Position numbers and translations under genes: made by a program
Assembly (NCBI GenBank): GCA_015057635.1
Contig: SVEB01000087.1
Span: forward strand, 1-33,086
Direction: 5' to 3'
Origin: Lachnospiraceae bacterium
GTDB lineage: Bacteria > Bacillota > Clostridia > Lachnospirales > Lachnospiraceae
DNA: 33,086 nt
The notes under the pieces: generated by a model
Database searches by the model: none
What the model was told of the DNA's origin: nothing
What the model saw: only the letters and a program-made list of their open reading frames with translations
Shown: one piece after another, positions 7,743 through 16,714 of the stretch
Layout of the letters: the number at the start of each line of letters is the position of its first letter
Position numbering within the stretch: position 1 is the stretch's first letter

Positions 7743-8063
7743 ATGTTAGAATGGATTCGTTTTATCGTAGCTGCACTATGTATCATTGCAGGATTAGTGG
7801 TAGCAGGCTTTGCAACTTTCGGTGTTTTCAAATTCAAGTTTGTATTAAATCGAATGCATGCAGCAGCCATGGGTGATACCCTGGCTATTTTATTCGTGCT
7901 GGCAGGACTTATTGTAATCAGTGGATTTAGTTTTACTTCTTTAAAACTTCTTCTGATCATTTTATTCCTCTGGTTCGCAAGTCCAGTATCTTCTCACTTA
8001 ATCGCGCATCTTGAAATCGCTACTGATAAAAAAGTGGAAGAAGAATGTGGAGGGGTAAAATAA
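7743..8063 (+). CDS. Na+/H+ antiporter subunit G (MnhG/MrpG; MbhC-like)
   Basis: Three-helix membrane subunit of Mrp-type antiporters and group 4 hydrogenases. The 106-aa protein shows the family segment NRMHAAAMGDTLA (about residues 36-48) and ASPVSSHLIAH (about 79-89), the typical MnhG signatures. Its stop codon overlaps the next start by one base (TAATG), and an internal GGAGGGG serves as ribosome binding site for that gene. Confidence 0.9.
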   Translation: MLEWIRFIVAALCIIAGLVVAGFATFGVFKFKFVLNRMHAAAMGDTLAILFVLAGLIVISGFSFTSLKLLLIILFLWFASPVSSHLIAHLEIATDKKVEEECGGVK

Positions 8064-8320
8064 TGGGATTTTTTGAACTTATTTTATTAACCTTTTTAGT
8101 AGTCTGTGCGGTTGCAGCATCCCTAAATAAAAATCTGTTGACTTCAATCGTTATTTTTATGTCATACAGCGTAATTATGTCAATTATCTGGATTATTTTA
8201 GAATCTCCGGATTTAGCAATTACCGAAGCGGCTGTCGGAGCCGGTGTAACGAGTGTATTATTCTTCGTTGCCTTAAAGAAGATTCATGCGATGAAGGAGG
8301 AGAACGACGATGAGAATTAG
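8063..8320 (+). CDS. DUF4040 membrane subunit (MbhD-like; equivalent to part of the MnhA C-terminus)
   Basis: Small hydrophobic protein (85 aa) of three helices carrying the DUF4040 signature ESPDLAITEAAVGAGVTSVLFF. In Mbh-type hydrogenases this piece is the separate subunit MbhD, whereas in classical Mrp systems it is part of the large MnhA. An upstream ATG in the same frame at 8045 exists, but the GGAGGGG site at 8048-8054 points to the ATG at 8063. The end overlaps the following gene by 11 bp. The split state supports an Mbh-like rather than Bacillus Mrp-like architecture. Confidence 0.85.
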   Translation: MGFFELILLTFLVVCAVAASLNKNLLTSIVIFMSYSVIMSIIWIILESPDLAITEAAVGAGVTSVLFFVALKKIHAMKEENDDEN

Positions 8321-9338
8321 ACCAGATTATGAGAATACAGCATGGCGCAAGTTTGAACGTTTCGTGAATGGTGAGCCTTCCTATGAAATCGATGAGCGTG
8401 ATAAGCTCGAAACAGAAATGGAAATCGCGTCGACAGAAGACAGAGAGCGAAATGAAAAAATCGAAGAAGTCTTAATGGATGCAGAAGATATTAAGAGTGA
8501 GCGTCATAGAAAAGAGATCGCAGCCTTATATCATAAATATCAGAACTGGCCAGAGACAAAAGGTCTTAAGATCTTTCAGAGGGGCTACCGTATCTTGGCA
8601 GTCGTATTCTGCATGGCAATCATCTCAGTATTGCTATATACAGTAGTATATCTTCCTGAGTTTGGTAATCCGAATAATCCGGCAAACAGCAATGAAGTAG
8701 TGACAACATATATTGAAGAAGGCATGGAAGCGACCGGTGCGGTTAATATCGTGACTGGCGTTATCTTAGATTACCGTGCTTTTGATACATTAGGGGAATC
8801 CCACGTGTTATTCATCGCAGCATGTTGTGTCTTAATCCTTTTACGTATTGATAAGGGCAAGAGCGGCAAACTGTCAAAGGCTAACCAGGATGAACAAGAT
8901 AGTGACAGCAAGTATGAACCAAAGAATGATAAGATTTTACAGAAGGTTTCATTTTTATTAGTTCCTCCGATTATCATCTATGGTATCTATGTCATCTTAA
9001 ACGGTCATCTTTCCCCAGGTGGCGGTTTCTCAGGCGGTGCCATTATCGGTGCAGGTCTGATCCTTTACCTGAATGCGTTCGGATTTGAAAAGACAGAAAA
9101 ATTCTTTACTTATAAGACATTTTCTGCCGTTTCTTTCGGCTCCCTTATTTTTTATGCATGTGCAAAGAGCTACTCCTTCTTTACAGGGGCAAATCATTTA
9201 AACAGCCATATTCCTCTTGGAACACCGGGCGATATCATAAGTGCAGGTCTTATCTTACCGCTTAATATCGCAGTTGGGCTTGTTGTTGCATGCACCATGT
9301 ATGGTTTCTATGCATTATTCAGAAAGGGAGGAATGTAA
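8310..9338 (+). CDS. Fused MbhE-like + MnhB-like antiporter subunit with charged N-terminal extension
   Basis: Membrane protein of 342 aa that appears to join two subunits. Residues 1-90 form a hydrophilic, highly charged (Glu/Lys/Arg) cytosolic extension. Residues about 92-182 resemble MbhE / the MnhA C-terminal tail, with VNIVTGVILDYRAFDTLGE. After a charged linker (about 185-212), residues 213-342 are MnhB, with GHLSPGGGFSGGAIIGAGLIL. In Mbh operons MbhE and MbhF are separate neighbouring genes in this same order, so the protein is best read as an E-F fusion. The ribosome binding site AGGAGG lies inside the previous gene. Confidence 0.85.
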   Translation: MRIRPDYENTAWRKFERFVNGEPSYEIDERDKLETEMEIASTEDRERNEKIEEVLMDAEDIKSERHRKEIAALYHKYQNWPETKGLKIFQRGYRILAVVFCMAIISVLLYTVVYLPEFGNPNNPANSNEVVTTYIEEGMEATGAVNIVTGVILDYRAFDTLGESHVLFIAACCVLILLRIDKGKSGKLSKANQDEQDSDSKYEPKNDKILQKVSFLLVPPIIIYGIYVILNGHLSPGGGFSGGAIIGAGLILYLNAFGFEKTEKFFTYKTFSAVSFGSLIFYACAKSYSFFTGANHLNSHIPLGTPGDIISAGLILPLNIAVGLVVACTMYGFYALFRKGGM

Positions 9339-9341
9339 GTC

Positions 9342-9716
9342 GTGGCTGGAAATTTATTTACCAATTTTTACGAAACTGTAGCCGTTATTTTATTCGGTAT
9401 TGGATTTACAACCTTGCTTTTGCATAGAAATATGATCAAAAAGATTTTAGGGTTAAATATTATGGATACCGCAATTTATCTCTTCCTTGCGGCAAAAGGT
9501 TATATTAGTGGAAGAGTAGCACCAATCATCGTCGATGGCGTGACGGATCCGGTTAATTATGTAAACCCGATTCCAAGTGGTCTTGTCTTAACCGGTATTG
9601 TAGTATCCGTTAGTGTTACCGCATTAATGTTATCACTTACGATCCGTTTATACAGAACCTATCACACATTAGATATCGATGAAATATCGATGCGTTCAAA
9701 GAAGGAGGATTTCTAA
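9342..9716 (+). CDS. Na+/H+ antiporter subunit C (MnhC/MrpC; NuoK-like, MbhG-like)
   Basis: Three-helix NuoK-type membrane subunit (124 aa). It has the typical core MIKKILGLNIMDTAIYLFL (about residues 31-49) and DPVNYVNPIPSGLVLTGIVV (split at about 68-87). The start is GTG, chosen because GGGAGG precedes it with good spacing and only 3 bp separate it from the previous stop. The stop overlaps the next ATG by one base. Confidence 0.9.
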   Translation: MAGNLFTNFYETVAVILFGIGFTTLLLHRNMIKKILGLNIMDTAIYLFLAAKGYISGRVAPIIVDGVTDPVNYVNPIPSGLVLTGIVVSVSVTALMLSLTIRLYRTYHTLDIDEISMRSKKEDF

Positions 9717-11209
9717 TGGAACTGGTACAAAATTTTCCATTCTTTAACATCGTTATGTGTTTAGCATCTGGCGTTATCGCATCCATCTTATCTGGAAAGA
9801 ATGCCAGAAGATTAAGCATCGGATTAGTCTCCGTAGTAGGCATTATGTCCACTTGTGTTTTAGGATATGTCTTAAAGACAGGTGAATTCTATACGTATAT
9901 GATGGGACATCATCCGGCGCCATGGGGAAATGAAATCCGTGTTGGTGTATTAGAAGCGAGCATGGCTCTTTTCTTCTGCATCATTATGCTTTTATGTCTG
10001 CTTGGCGGTTCCAAATACATCGCTCAGGATATTGAGGAATCCAAGTTAAACCTTTACTTTGTTATGATTAACTTAATGTTAAGCTCACTGCTTGCATTAG
10101 TATATACAAACGATTTATTTAACGCCTATGTATTTGTTGAAATCAATACGATTGCAGCCTGCGGACTCATTATGATCCGTAACAACGGAAAGTCCATTCT
10201 TTCCGCAACAAAATACATGATTATGAGTTCATTAGGCTCAGGTATGTTATTAATCGGTATTTCGATGTTATATGACTTAACAGGTCATTTATTAATGTCC
10301 AACATCAAAGAAAGTGTTGCAACAATCGCTGCAAACGGTGAATATACCGTTCCGCTTACGGTGGTAATCGGCTTAATGTGCGTTGGTCTTGCAATCAAGA
10401 GTGCATTATTCCCATTCCATTCCTGGTTGCCGGATGCATATGGTAATTCCACTGCATCTTCCAGCGCGATTTTATCAAGTCTTGTGTCAAAAGCATACAT
10501 TTTCTTATTAATTAAGATTTTCTACCGTGTCATCGGACTTCACGTTATGATCGACCATAAGATCACAAATACATTGTTCGCATTTGCGATTGTTGGTATG
10601 ATCATGGGTTCCATAAGCGCGATGAAGCAGCATGACGTAAGAAGATTGATTGCTTACTCGTCCGTAGCACAGATCGGTTACATTTACATGGGTATCGGTC
10701 TTGGAACAACAGCCGGAATGGTAGCCGCTGTATTCCATATTATGTCCCATTCCGCTTCTAAGTCCATGTTATTCATTGCGGCAAGAGGCTTATCTGAAGT
10801 TTCCGGCAACAGCAAAGACTTTAAGGATTTAAAAGGTGCCGGATACCGTAATAAGATCGCTGGTATCGCATTCGCGGTTGGTGCTTTCTCCATGGTTGGT
10901 ATTCCGTTATTTGCAGGTTTCACCTCTAAGGTTTACTTTGCAGAAGCTGCAATCACAGCAAGTCCGAAAAAGATGTTTATCGCGATGATCGCTCTTGCAA
11001 TCAGTACAATCTTAAATGCGGTTTACTTTATCCGTGCGACCATTTCTATCTATACACCAAGAAATGAGCACTTCAACGATCCAAACTTTAAGCTTGCCTT
11101 CACATTCCGTGTAGCGCTTGTGTTATTTATCATTCTGAACTTTTTCCTTGGCATCGGTTCTTATCCGATCGCACAGGCCATTGAAAAAGGTCTGGCGATG
11201 TTTAGTTAA
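9716..11209 (+). CDS. Antiporter-like proton-pumping subunit D, first copy (MnhD/MbhH/NuoM family)
   Basis: Complex I-like antiporter subunit of 497 aa with about 14 transmembrane helices. The residues of the pumping channel are present: glutamate in AYVFVEINTIAACG (helix 5), lysine in GLAIKSALFPFHSWLPDAY (helix 7), and lysine in HIMSHSASKSMLF (helix 12 type). Its position directly after the MnhC-like gene corresponds to MbhH in Mbh hydrogenases, so it is probably the ancestral D subunit of this operon. The next gene follows after 12 bp with an AAGGAGGAG site. Confidence 0.9.
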   Translation: MELVQNFPFFNIVMCLASGVIASILSGKNARRLSIGLVSVVGIMSTCVLGYVLKTGEFYTYMMGHHPAPWGNEIRVGVLEASMALFFCIIMLLCLLGGSKYIAQDIEESKLNLYFVMINLMLSSLLALVYTNDLFNAYVFVEINTIAACGLIMIRNNGKSILSATKYMIMSSLGSGMLLIGISMLYDLTGHLLMSNIKESVATIAANGEYTVPLTVVIGLMCVGLAIKSALFPFHSWLPDAYGNSTASSSAILSSLVSKAYIFLLIKIFYRVIGLHVMIDHKITNTLFAFAIVGMIMGSISAMKQHDVRRLIAYSSVAQIGYIYMGIGLGTTAGMVAAVFHIMSHSASKSMLFIAARGLSEVSGNSKDFKDLKGAGYRNKIAGIAFAVGAFSMVGIPLFAGFTSKVYFAEAAITASPKKMFIAMIALAISTILNAVYFIRATISIYTPRNEHFNDPNFKLAFTFRVALVLFIILNFFLGIGSYPIAQAIEKGLAMFS

Positions 11210-11221
11210 GGAGGAGATAAG

Positions 11222-12700
11222 ATGAATAGTAATTATATGATTTTACTGCCAGTCTTGCTCCCAGTTATAGCAGGACTTTTAATTCCGGTAATCAAACCGT
11301 TAAATAACCGTAATGCCCGAAATTATTATGTCATCGGCATTATCGCATTAACCGGTATTTTTACTGTATTTGTAGCAAGCCTTGGCGATATCCATCTTTC
11401 TTTATGGAAGATGACCGATTCTTTAGAAATATATTTTAAAGTTGATGGCATGGGAAGATTATTTGCAGTCCTTACCGCAGCAATGTGGCTGATGTCTGCA
11501 ATCTTCTCCAAAGAATATATGAAACATGAACACGATGAAAGCAGATATTTTGCATTCTTCGTAAGCACACTTGGTGTGTTGGTCGGATTATGTTTCTCCG
11601 GAAACTTAATCACCATGTATGTATTTTATGAATTTATGACATTATTAACCCTTCCTCTTGTTTTACATGAGTTAACCAAGGGATCCATCGCAGCCGGTGT
11701 AAAATATTTATTTTACTCTATGACTGGTGCATTCTTAGGTCTTGGCGGTTTCTTCTTCTTAAGTCAGTATGCAGACACTTTGACCTTCACAGAAGGCGGT
11801 GTTCTTAACATGACAAAAGTAGCAGGCCATGAAGGTTTATTATTAGCAGTCGTATTTTTTATGATCTTAGGATTTGGTTCCAAAGCAGGTATGTTACCAC
11901 TTCATGGATGGCTTCCAACAGCCCATCCGGTTGCTCCGGCTCCGGCTTCCGCAGTATTATCCGGTAACATTACAAAGATGGGTGTTCTTGCGATCATCCG
12001 TGTTGTTTACTATATCGTAGGTGCAGACTTTATCCGCGGTACATGGGTACAGTATGCATGGATGGGAGTTGCACTTGCAACTGTATTCATGGGATCTATG
12101 CTTGCCTATAAAGAACAGATCTTAAAGAAACGTCTTGCTTACTCTACGGTAAGTCAGGTTTCTTATGTATTATTCGGTTTATCCTTATTAAATGTGACCG
12201 GTATGACAGGTGCTCTTTTACATGTAGTATTTCACTCTGTTGTAAAGAATGCGTTATTCTTAACAGCCGGTGCGATCATCTACAAGACAGGAAAGACAAA
12301 AGTATCCGAGCTTACAGGAATCGGTAAGGAAATGCCAGTGATGATGTGGTGCTTTACATTAGTATCCGTAACATTAGTTGGTATCCCTCCTACATCCGCT
12401 TTTATAAGCAAATGGTATTTAGGTCTAGGTTCTCTTGAAACCGGAATCTCTGTATTTTCCTGGTTAGGACCGGTTGTGCTTTTAGTATCTGCGCTTTTAA
12501 CAGCAGGATATTTAATCACAATCTCTATCAAAGGTTTCTTCCCTGGAGCGGACTATGATTATAGCAGCTTAACAAAACAGGAACCAAAGGCCGTTATGGT
12601 AGTGCCGGTTGTAATTTTAACCGTAGTCGCTGTAGTGTGCGGCATGTTCCCAAATAGTCTGATCTCATTTATGAGCAGCCTTGCAGGAACCATTCTGTAG
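11222..12700 (+). CDS. Antiporter-like proton-pumping subunit D, second copy (MnhD/NuoM family)
   Basis: Second complex I-like antiporter subunit, 492 aa with about 14 predicted helices. Key residues are kept: Glu in MYVFYEFMTLLTLPL, Lys in GFGSKAGMLPLHGWLPTAHP, a helix 8 Lys in LSGNITKMGV, and Lys in HVVFHSVVKNALF. It resembles the third copy more than the first: both share the YVFYE/YMFYE helix, the TLPLV motif and FGxKA. This suggests a duplication within the operon. It lies 24 bp before the third copy, with AAGGAGAG as ribosome binding site for that gene. Confidence 0.9.
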   Translation: MNSNYMILLPVLLPVIAGLLIPVIKPLNNRNARNYYVIGIIALTGIFTVFVASLGDIHLSLWKMTDSLEIYFKVDGMGRLFAVLTAAMWLMSAIFSKEYMKHEHDESRYFAFFVSTLGVLVGLCFSGNLITMYVFYEFMTLLTLPLVLHELTKGSIAAGVKYLFYSMTGAFLGLGGFFFLSQYADTLTFTEGGVLNMTKVAGHEGLLLAVVFFMILGFGSKAGMLPLHGWLPTAHPVAPAPASAVLSGNITKMGVLAIIRVVYYIVGADFIRGTWVQYAWMGVALATVFMGSMLAYKEQILKKRLAYSTVSQVSYVLFGLSLLNVTGMTGALLHVVFHSVVKNALFLTAGAIIYKTGKTKVSELTGIGKEMPVMMWCFTLVSVTLVGIPPTSAFISKWYLGLGSLETGISVFSWLGPVVLLVSALLTAGYLITISIKGFFPGADYDYSSLTKQEPKAVMVVPVVILTVVAVVCGMFPNSLISFMSSLAGTIL

Positions 12701-12724
12701 GAAAATGAAAAAAGGAGAGCAGTT

Positions 12725-14197
12725 ATGAACTTATATGTATTATTAATACCAATCCTCCTGCCATTAATCGGCGGGGCTGTGCTTCCTCTGTTTCATTTTA
12801 CAGAACGGAAACACAGACAGTTTTATATTGGAACGGTTGTTCTTTTAAATACAATCATTACCTTCCTTCTGCTTTGCATGAGACCGGAAGGAAGCATCGT
12901 TATCCTAAACATGGCGGGACGCCTTGAGGTAGCCCTTCATGTGGACGGGCTTGGTACCGTATTCGCTGCGATTGTTGCAGGTTTATGGCCATTTGCTACT
13001 TTATATGCATTCGAGTATATGAAGCATGAAGGAAAGGAGACAAAATTCTTCTCCTTCTATACCATGACTTATGGTATTACCATGGGTATTGCATTTGCTG
13101 CTAACTTAATGACACTTTATATGTTTTATGAAATGTTAACGTTAATAACCCTTCCTCTTGTTATGCATGCAATGGATAAAAAATCCGTTCGCGCCGGAAG
13201 AAAGTATGTATTCTATAGCATTGGCGGTGCAGCCTTTGCCTTTATTGGATTTATTTTCATCTTAATTTTCGGAAATATGGACTTTGTTTACGGCGGCAGC
13301 TTAAATATGGATCTGATCGGAAAGCGTGAAGAACTTCTTCGTCTGATGTATGTATTTGCAGTATTAGGCTTCGGTGTAAAAGCAGCTATTTTCCCATTCC
13401 ATGGATGGCTTCCAAGTGCATCCGTAGCTCCAACTCCTGTTACTGCGCTTTTACATGCGGTTGCGGTTGTTAAGGCAGGTGCATTTGCAATCATCCGTAT
13501 CACTTACTATAGCTTCGGTACTGATTTCTTATATGGTACATGGGCTCAGCAGGTGATCTTGATTTTTGCAATGGTCACAATCGTTTATGGTTCTTCCAGA
13601 GCCGTTAAGGAACAGCATATAAAGAAGAGACTGGCGTATTCTACGATCAGTAATTTATCCTATATTATCTTCGGTGCGGCTTTAATGACACCAGCCGGAT
13701 TAATCGGAAGTCTTACTCATATGGTATTCCATGCGGTAATGAAGATTACGTTATTCTTCTGCGTTGGTGCTATTATGTACAAAACACACAGAGAATATGT
13801 AAGTGAGATCACAGGATTTGGAAAGAAGATGCCGGTCATCATGGCTTGTTTCACAATCTCAAGCTTGGCAGTTATCGGTATTCCACCATTAGCAGGCTTT
13901 ATCAGCAAATGGAACTTAGCGAGTGCAGCAGCCGAAAACGGTACTGTGCTCAGCATTATTGGAATCGGATGTTTATTATTATCCGCGCTTTTAACAGCTA
14001 TTTATTTAATGACAATCGTGGTTCGTGCATACTTCCCATCCAGAGATTTTAACATGGAAAAAATCGCGGATGTAGAAGATCCAAACTGGCTGATGAAGCT
14101 TCCAATACTTGTTTTAAGCATCGCAGTGATCGGATTTGGTATCTATGCCGTTCCGCTTATGAACTTTTTTGCAAAGATTGCAGCAGGACTTATTTAG
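12725..14197 (+). CDS. Antiporter-like proton-pumping subunit D, third copy (MnhD/NuoM family)
   Basis: Third antiporter-like subunit, 490 aa. Glu in LYMFYEMLTLITLPLVMH, Lys in GFGVKAAIFPFHGWLPSASV, Lys in LLHAVAVVKAGAF and Lys in HMVFHAVMKITLF mark an intact ion channel. It is nearly collinear with the preceding protein (shared FEYMKHE/KEYMKHE, TLPLV and KKRLAYSTIS segments), so the two look like tandem paralogues. The next gene starts 15 bp downstream behind AAAGGAAGG. Confidence 0.9.
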   Translation: MNLYVLLIPILLPLIGGAVLPLFHFTERKHRQFYIGTVVLLNTIITFLLLCMRPEGSIVILNMAGRLEVALHVDGLGTVFAAIVAGLWPFATLYAFEYMKHEGKETKFFSFYTMTYGITMGIAFAANLMTLYMFYEMLTLITLPLVMHAMDKKSVRAGRKYVFYSIGGAAFAFIGFIFILIFGNMDFVYGGSLNMDLIGKREELLRLMYVFAVLGFGVKAAIFPFHGWLPSASVAPTPVTALLHAVAVVKAGAFAIIRITYYSFGTDFLYGTWAQQVILIFAMVTIVYGSSRAVKEQHIKKRLAYSTISNLSYIIFGAALMTPAGLIGSLTHMVFHAVMKITLFFCVGAIMYKTHREYVSEITGFGKKMPVIMACFTISSLAVIGIPPLAGFISKWNLASAAAENGTVLSIIGIGCLLLSALLTAIYLMTIVVRAYFPSRDFNMEKIADVEDPNWLMKLPILVLSIAVIGFGIYAVPLMNFFAKIAAGLI

Positions 14198-14212
14198 AAA
14201 GGAAGGTGTCGT

Positions 14213-16288
14213 ATGGAAGGAAATATTAGTATCTTATTCGCCGTTCTATGGCCAATGATTGGTGCTCTTGCCTGTTTCATCGCGGGAAGAATGGATAAAA
14301 AATTACGAGATTACCTTGCGGTCTTTGTGACTGGAATTGAATTAGTCCTGTTTATTATCCTTTTTACGAAGGTATGGAATGGAGGAGAACTCTATTTTGT
14401 TCTGCATGATTTCTGTGCAAGGGGACTATGGTTTCGTCTGGATGGATTTCGTGTATCGTATGCCCTTATCACTGCACTCATGTGGATGATGGCAACTATT
14501 TTTTCAAAAGAGTATTTAAAGAAAGAGAGAAATCGAAATCGATTCTATTTCTTTTTACTGCTTACATTAGGCGCTACAATCGGTGTATTTGCATCCGATG
14601 ATTTATTTACTACATTTATCTTCTTTGAAATCATGTCACTTTCTTCCTTCGTATGGGTTATCCAGGAAGAGAAGAAAGAAGCAATTAAGGCTGCAGAGAC
14701 CTATCTTGCAATTGCGATTATTGGTGGTCTTGCTATGCTGATGGGATTATTCTTATTATATTCCCAGACAGGAACACTTGCATTCGGTGAGCTTTATCAT
14801 GCGTTACAGATGGCAGAAAACAAGGCAGTTATCTATATTGCAGGTGCATGTATGCTTGTGGGATTTGGCGCAAAAGCAGGTATGTTCCCATTGCATGTCT
14901 GGCTTCCGAAATCTCATCCGGTTGCGCCAGCACCAGCGTCTGCGCTGCTTTCCGGTATTCTGTTAAAAACAGGTGTATTTGGAATCCTTGTAATGACATG
15001 TAATATTTTTGCCTATGATTATAACTGGGCAATGGTAATTTTAATATGTGGTACTTTGACTATGGCAATCGGTGCGATTTTAGCAGTGTTCCAGGTGAAC
15101 TTAAAGAGCATCATCGCATGTTCTTCCATGTCTCAGATCGGCTTTATCTTAGTTGGTGTCGGCATGCAGGGACTGTTAGGAGAGCATAACCAGTTAGCAG
15201 TACGAGGAACCTATCTTCATATGGTGAATCACTCTGTGATCAAGTTAGTTCTTTTTATGGGAGCCGGTGTCATTGTGATGAACCTTCATAAACTTGATCT
15301 GAATAAGATTCGTGGTTTTGGACGTAAAAAGCCGGCACTATTATTTGCATTCTTAATGGGTGCAATCGGTATTTCCGGTATTCCACTCTTTAATGGATAT
15401 GTGAGTAAGACATTGTTACATGAGAGCATTGTAGAATATGGTGAAGTAGCTTCTGAACTTGGGATTTCATCTTTTATTACAGGAATCGAATGGATTTTCT
15501 TAATCTCCGGTGGTTTTACATTTGCTTATATGCTAAAGATTTTTATCGCTTTATTCATTGAAAAAAATGATGATCAGGCAGCAATGGATGCTTATAATAA
15601 GAAATATATGAATAAGCAGTCCACATTTGCATTAATTTCGATAGCAGTTTGCATCCCGGTTATGGGAATGGCACCTGGAATCGTAATGGATAAAATGGCT
15701 GATTTTGCACAAGGCTTTATGCATGGTCATGAATTACACCATGCGGTGCATTATTTCTCATTGGAAAACTTAAAAGGAGCAGCAATTTCTTTATCAATCG
15801 GTGCTATTGTATACGTTGTGCTTGTCCGTATGGTACTTATGAAAAAGCGTGCGGATGGCGTGAAAGAATATGTGTATGTATGGCCGACATGGATGGATTT
15901 AGAAAACTCCAGTTATCGTCCGGTGATTGGTGTGGCGCTTCCATTTGTAGGAGCGGTTGTATGCCGTATTGCGGATAAGACAGCTGACGGATGTGCGGCT
16001 CTTCTTGCAAACACCGTATTACGTCCTGCAAGAAACAGACGTCCTCTTCAGTACTGTTCCCGTTTCACTTATATCGTAGGTGATATGTTAGATGGTATTG
16101 TGGCATTCTTAAACCGTACTGTATGCAAGAAGAAGCCGTTAAAGTTCTCTTTTGTAAACTTCTTCACGGTAAGTACAACAGAAGTACGTCGTACTTCTAC
16201 GCTGATCACACGAAGCGTATCCTTTGGTCTGTTGTTATTCTGTATCGGTCTTCTTATGACACTGGTATATCTGCTTATTGTTGCGTAA
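14213..16288 (+). CDS. Large NuoL/MnhA-type antiporter-like subunit
   Basis: Largest pump subunit, 691 aa. The first ~480 residues form the NuoL/M/N core: Glu in FIFFEIMSLSSFVWV, Lys in GFGAKAGMFPLHVWLPKSHP, Lys in LSGILLKTGVF, and Lys in HMVNHSVIKLVLF. The C-terminal ~210 residues add further hydrophobic segments and basic stretches, and lack the DUF4040 and MbhE parts that end a classical MnhA (about 800 aa). Those parts are encoded by separate genes upstream. It is the last gene of the operon, closed by the terminator at 16379-16437. It could equally be called complex I subunit 5-like. Confidence 0.88.
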   Translation: MEGNISILFAVLWPMIGALACFIAGRMDKKLRDYLAVFVTGIELVLFIILFTKVWNGGELYFVLHDFCARGLWFRLDGFRVSYALITALMWMMATIFSKEYLKKERNRNRFYFFLLLTLGATIGVFASDDLFTTFIFFEIMSLSSFVWVIQEEKKEAIKAAETYLAIAIIGGLAMLMGLFLLYSQTGTLAFGELYHALQMAENKAVIYIAGACMLVGFGAKAGMFPLHVWLPKSHPVAPAPASALLSGILLKTGVFGILVMTCNIFAYDYNWAMVILICGTLTMAIGAILAVFQVNLKSIIACSSMSQIGFILVGVGMQGLLGEHNQLAVRGTYLHMVNHSVIKLVLFMGAGVIVMNLHKLDLNKIRGFGRKKPALLFAFLMGAIGISGIPLFNGYVSKTLLHESIVEYGEVASELGISSFITGIEWIFLISGGFTFAYMLKIFIALFIEKNDDQAAMDAYNKKYMNKQSTFALISIAVCIPVMGMAPGIVMDKMADFAQGFMHGHELHHAVHYFSLENLKGAAISLSIGAIVYVVLVRMVLMKKRADGVKEYVYVWPTWMDLENSSYRPVIGVALPFVGAVVCRIADKTADGCAALLANTVLRPARNRRPLQYCSRFTYIVGDMLDGIVAFLNRTVCKKKPLKFSFVNFFTVSTTEVRRTSTLITRSVSFGLLLFCIGLLMTLVYLLIVA

Positions 16289-16378
16289 GCAATAATAGTA
16301 GGAATAGATGCAGAACCTGAGCAGGGAGTATTAACGTTATCGTTTTTGTCCTATCTGTTTATTACGAAATAAATTGAT

Positions 16379-16437
16379 AAGAGCCTTATTTTTTAAGACA
16401 TTTACAGGTGCCTTAGAAAATAAGGCTCTTTTTCTTT
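16379..16437 (+). terminator. Rho-independent terminator of the Mrp/Mbh-like operon
   Basis: AAGAGCCTTATTTT (16379-16392) is the exact reverse complement of 16417-16430, giving a 14-bp stem followed by a T-rich tract. It lies 90 bp after the last pump gene. Confidence 0.9.
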
Positions 16438-16571
16438 TTAAAGATGTGTGTTCTTAGTTTTAGAGGAATCTATTTTAGCAGATTCTATATTTGCACTATG
16501 TAAAATAGCTCCTTCAAATTGTAGGCGATACGATGGAATGATAAAAGACATTGATTTTCTTAGAAACATAG

Positions 16572-16600
16572 ATGACATAAGCAGATTCATATGTTAAAAT
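16572..16600 (+). promoter_or_regulatory. Putative promoter of the LURP-one-related gene
   Basis: ATGACA (16572-16577), a 17-bp spacer and TAAAAT (16595-16600) with an extended TG two bases before the -10. Both hexamers match the sigma-A consensus at five of six positions. The leader would be about 108 nt. The remaining bases from 16438 onward show nothing else I can name. Confidence 0.5.
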
Positions 16601-16714
16601 AATCAGCGTGCGTTCACAGGGAAATGAAGAATAAGAATGTGGAATGCCAGGTAACGGAGTGTGAGAATAGAGAAAGAACGATAAGATATATTTCGTAAGG
16701 GCAGGGAGGCTAAT

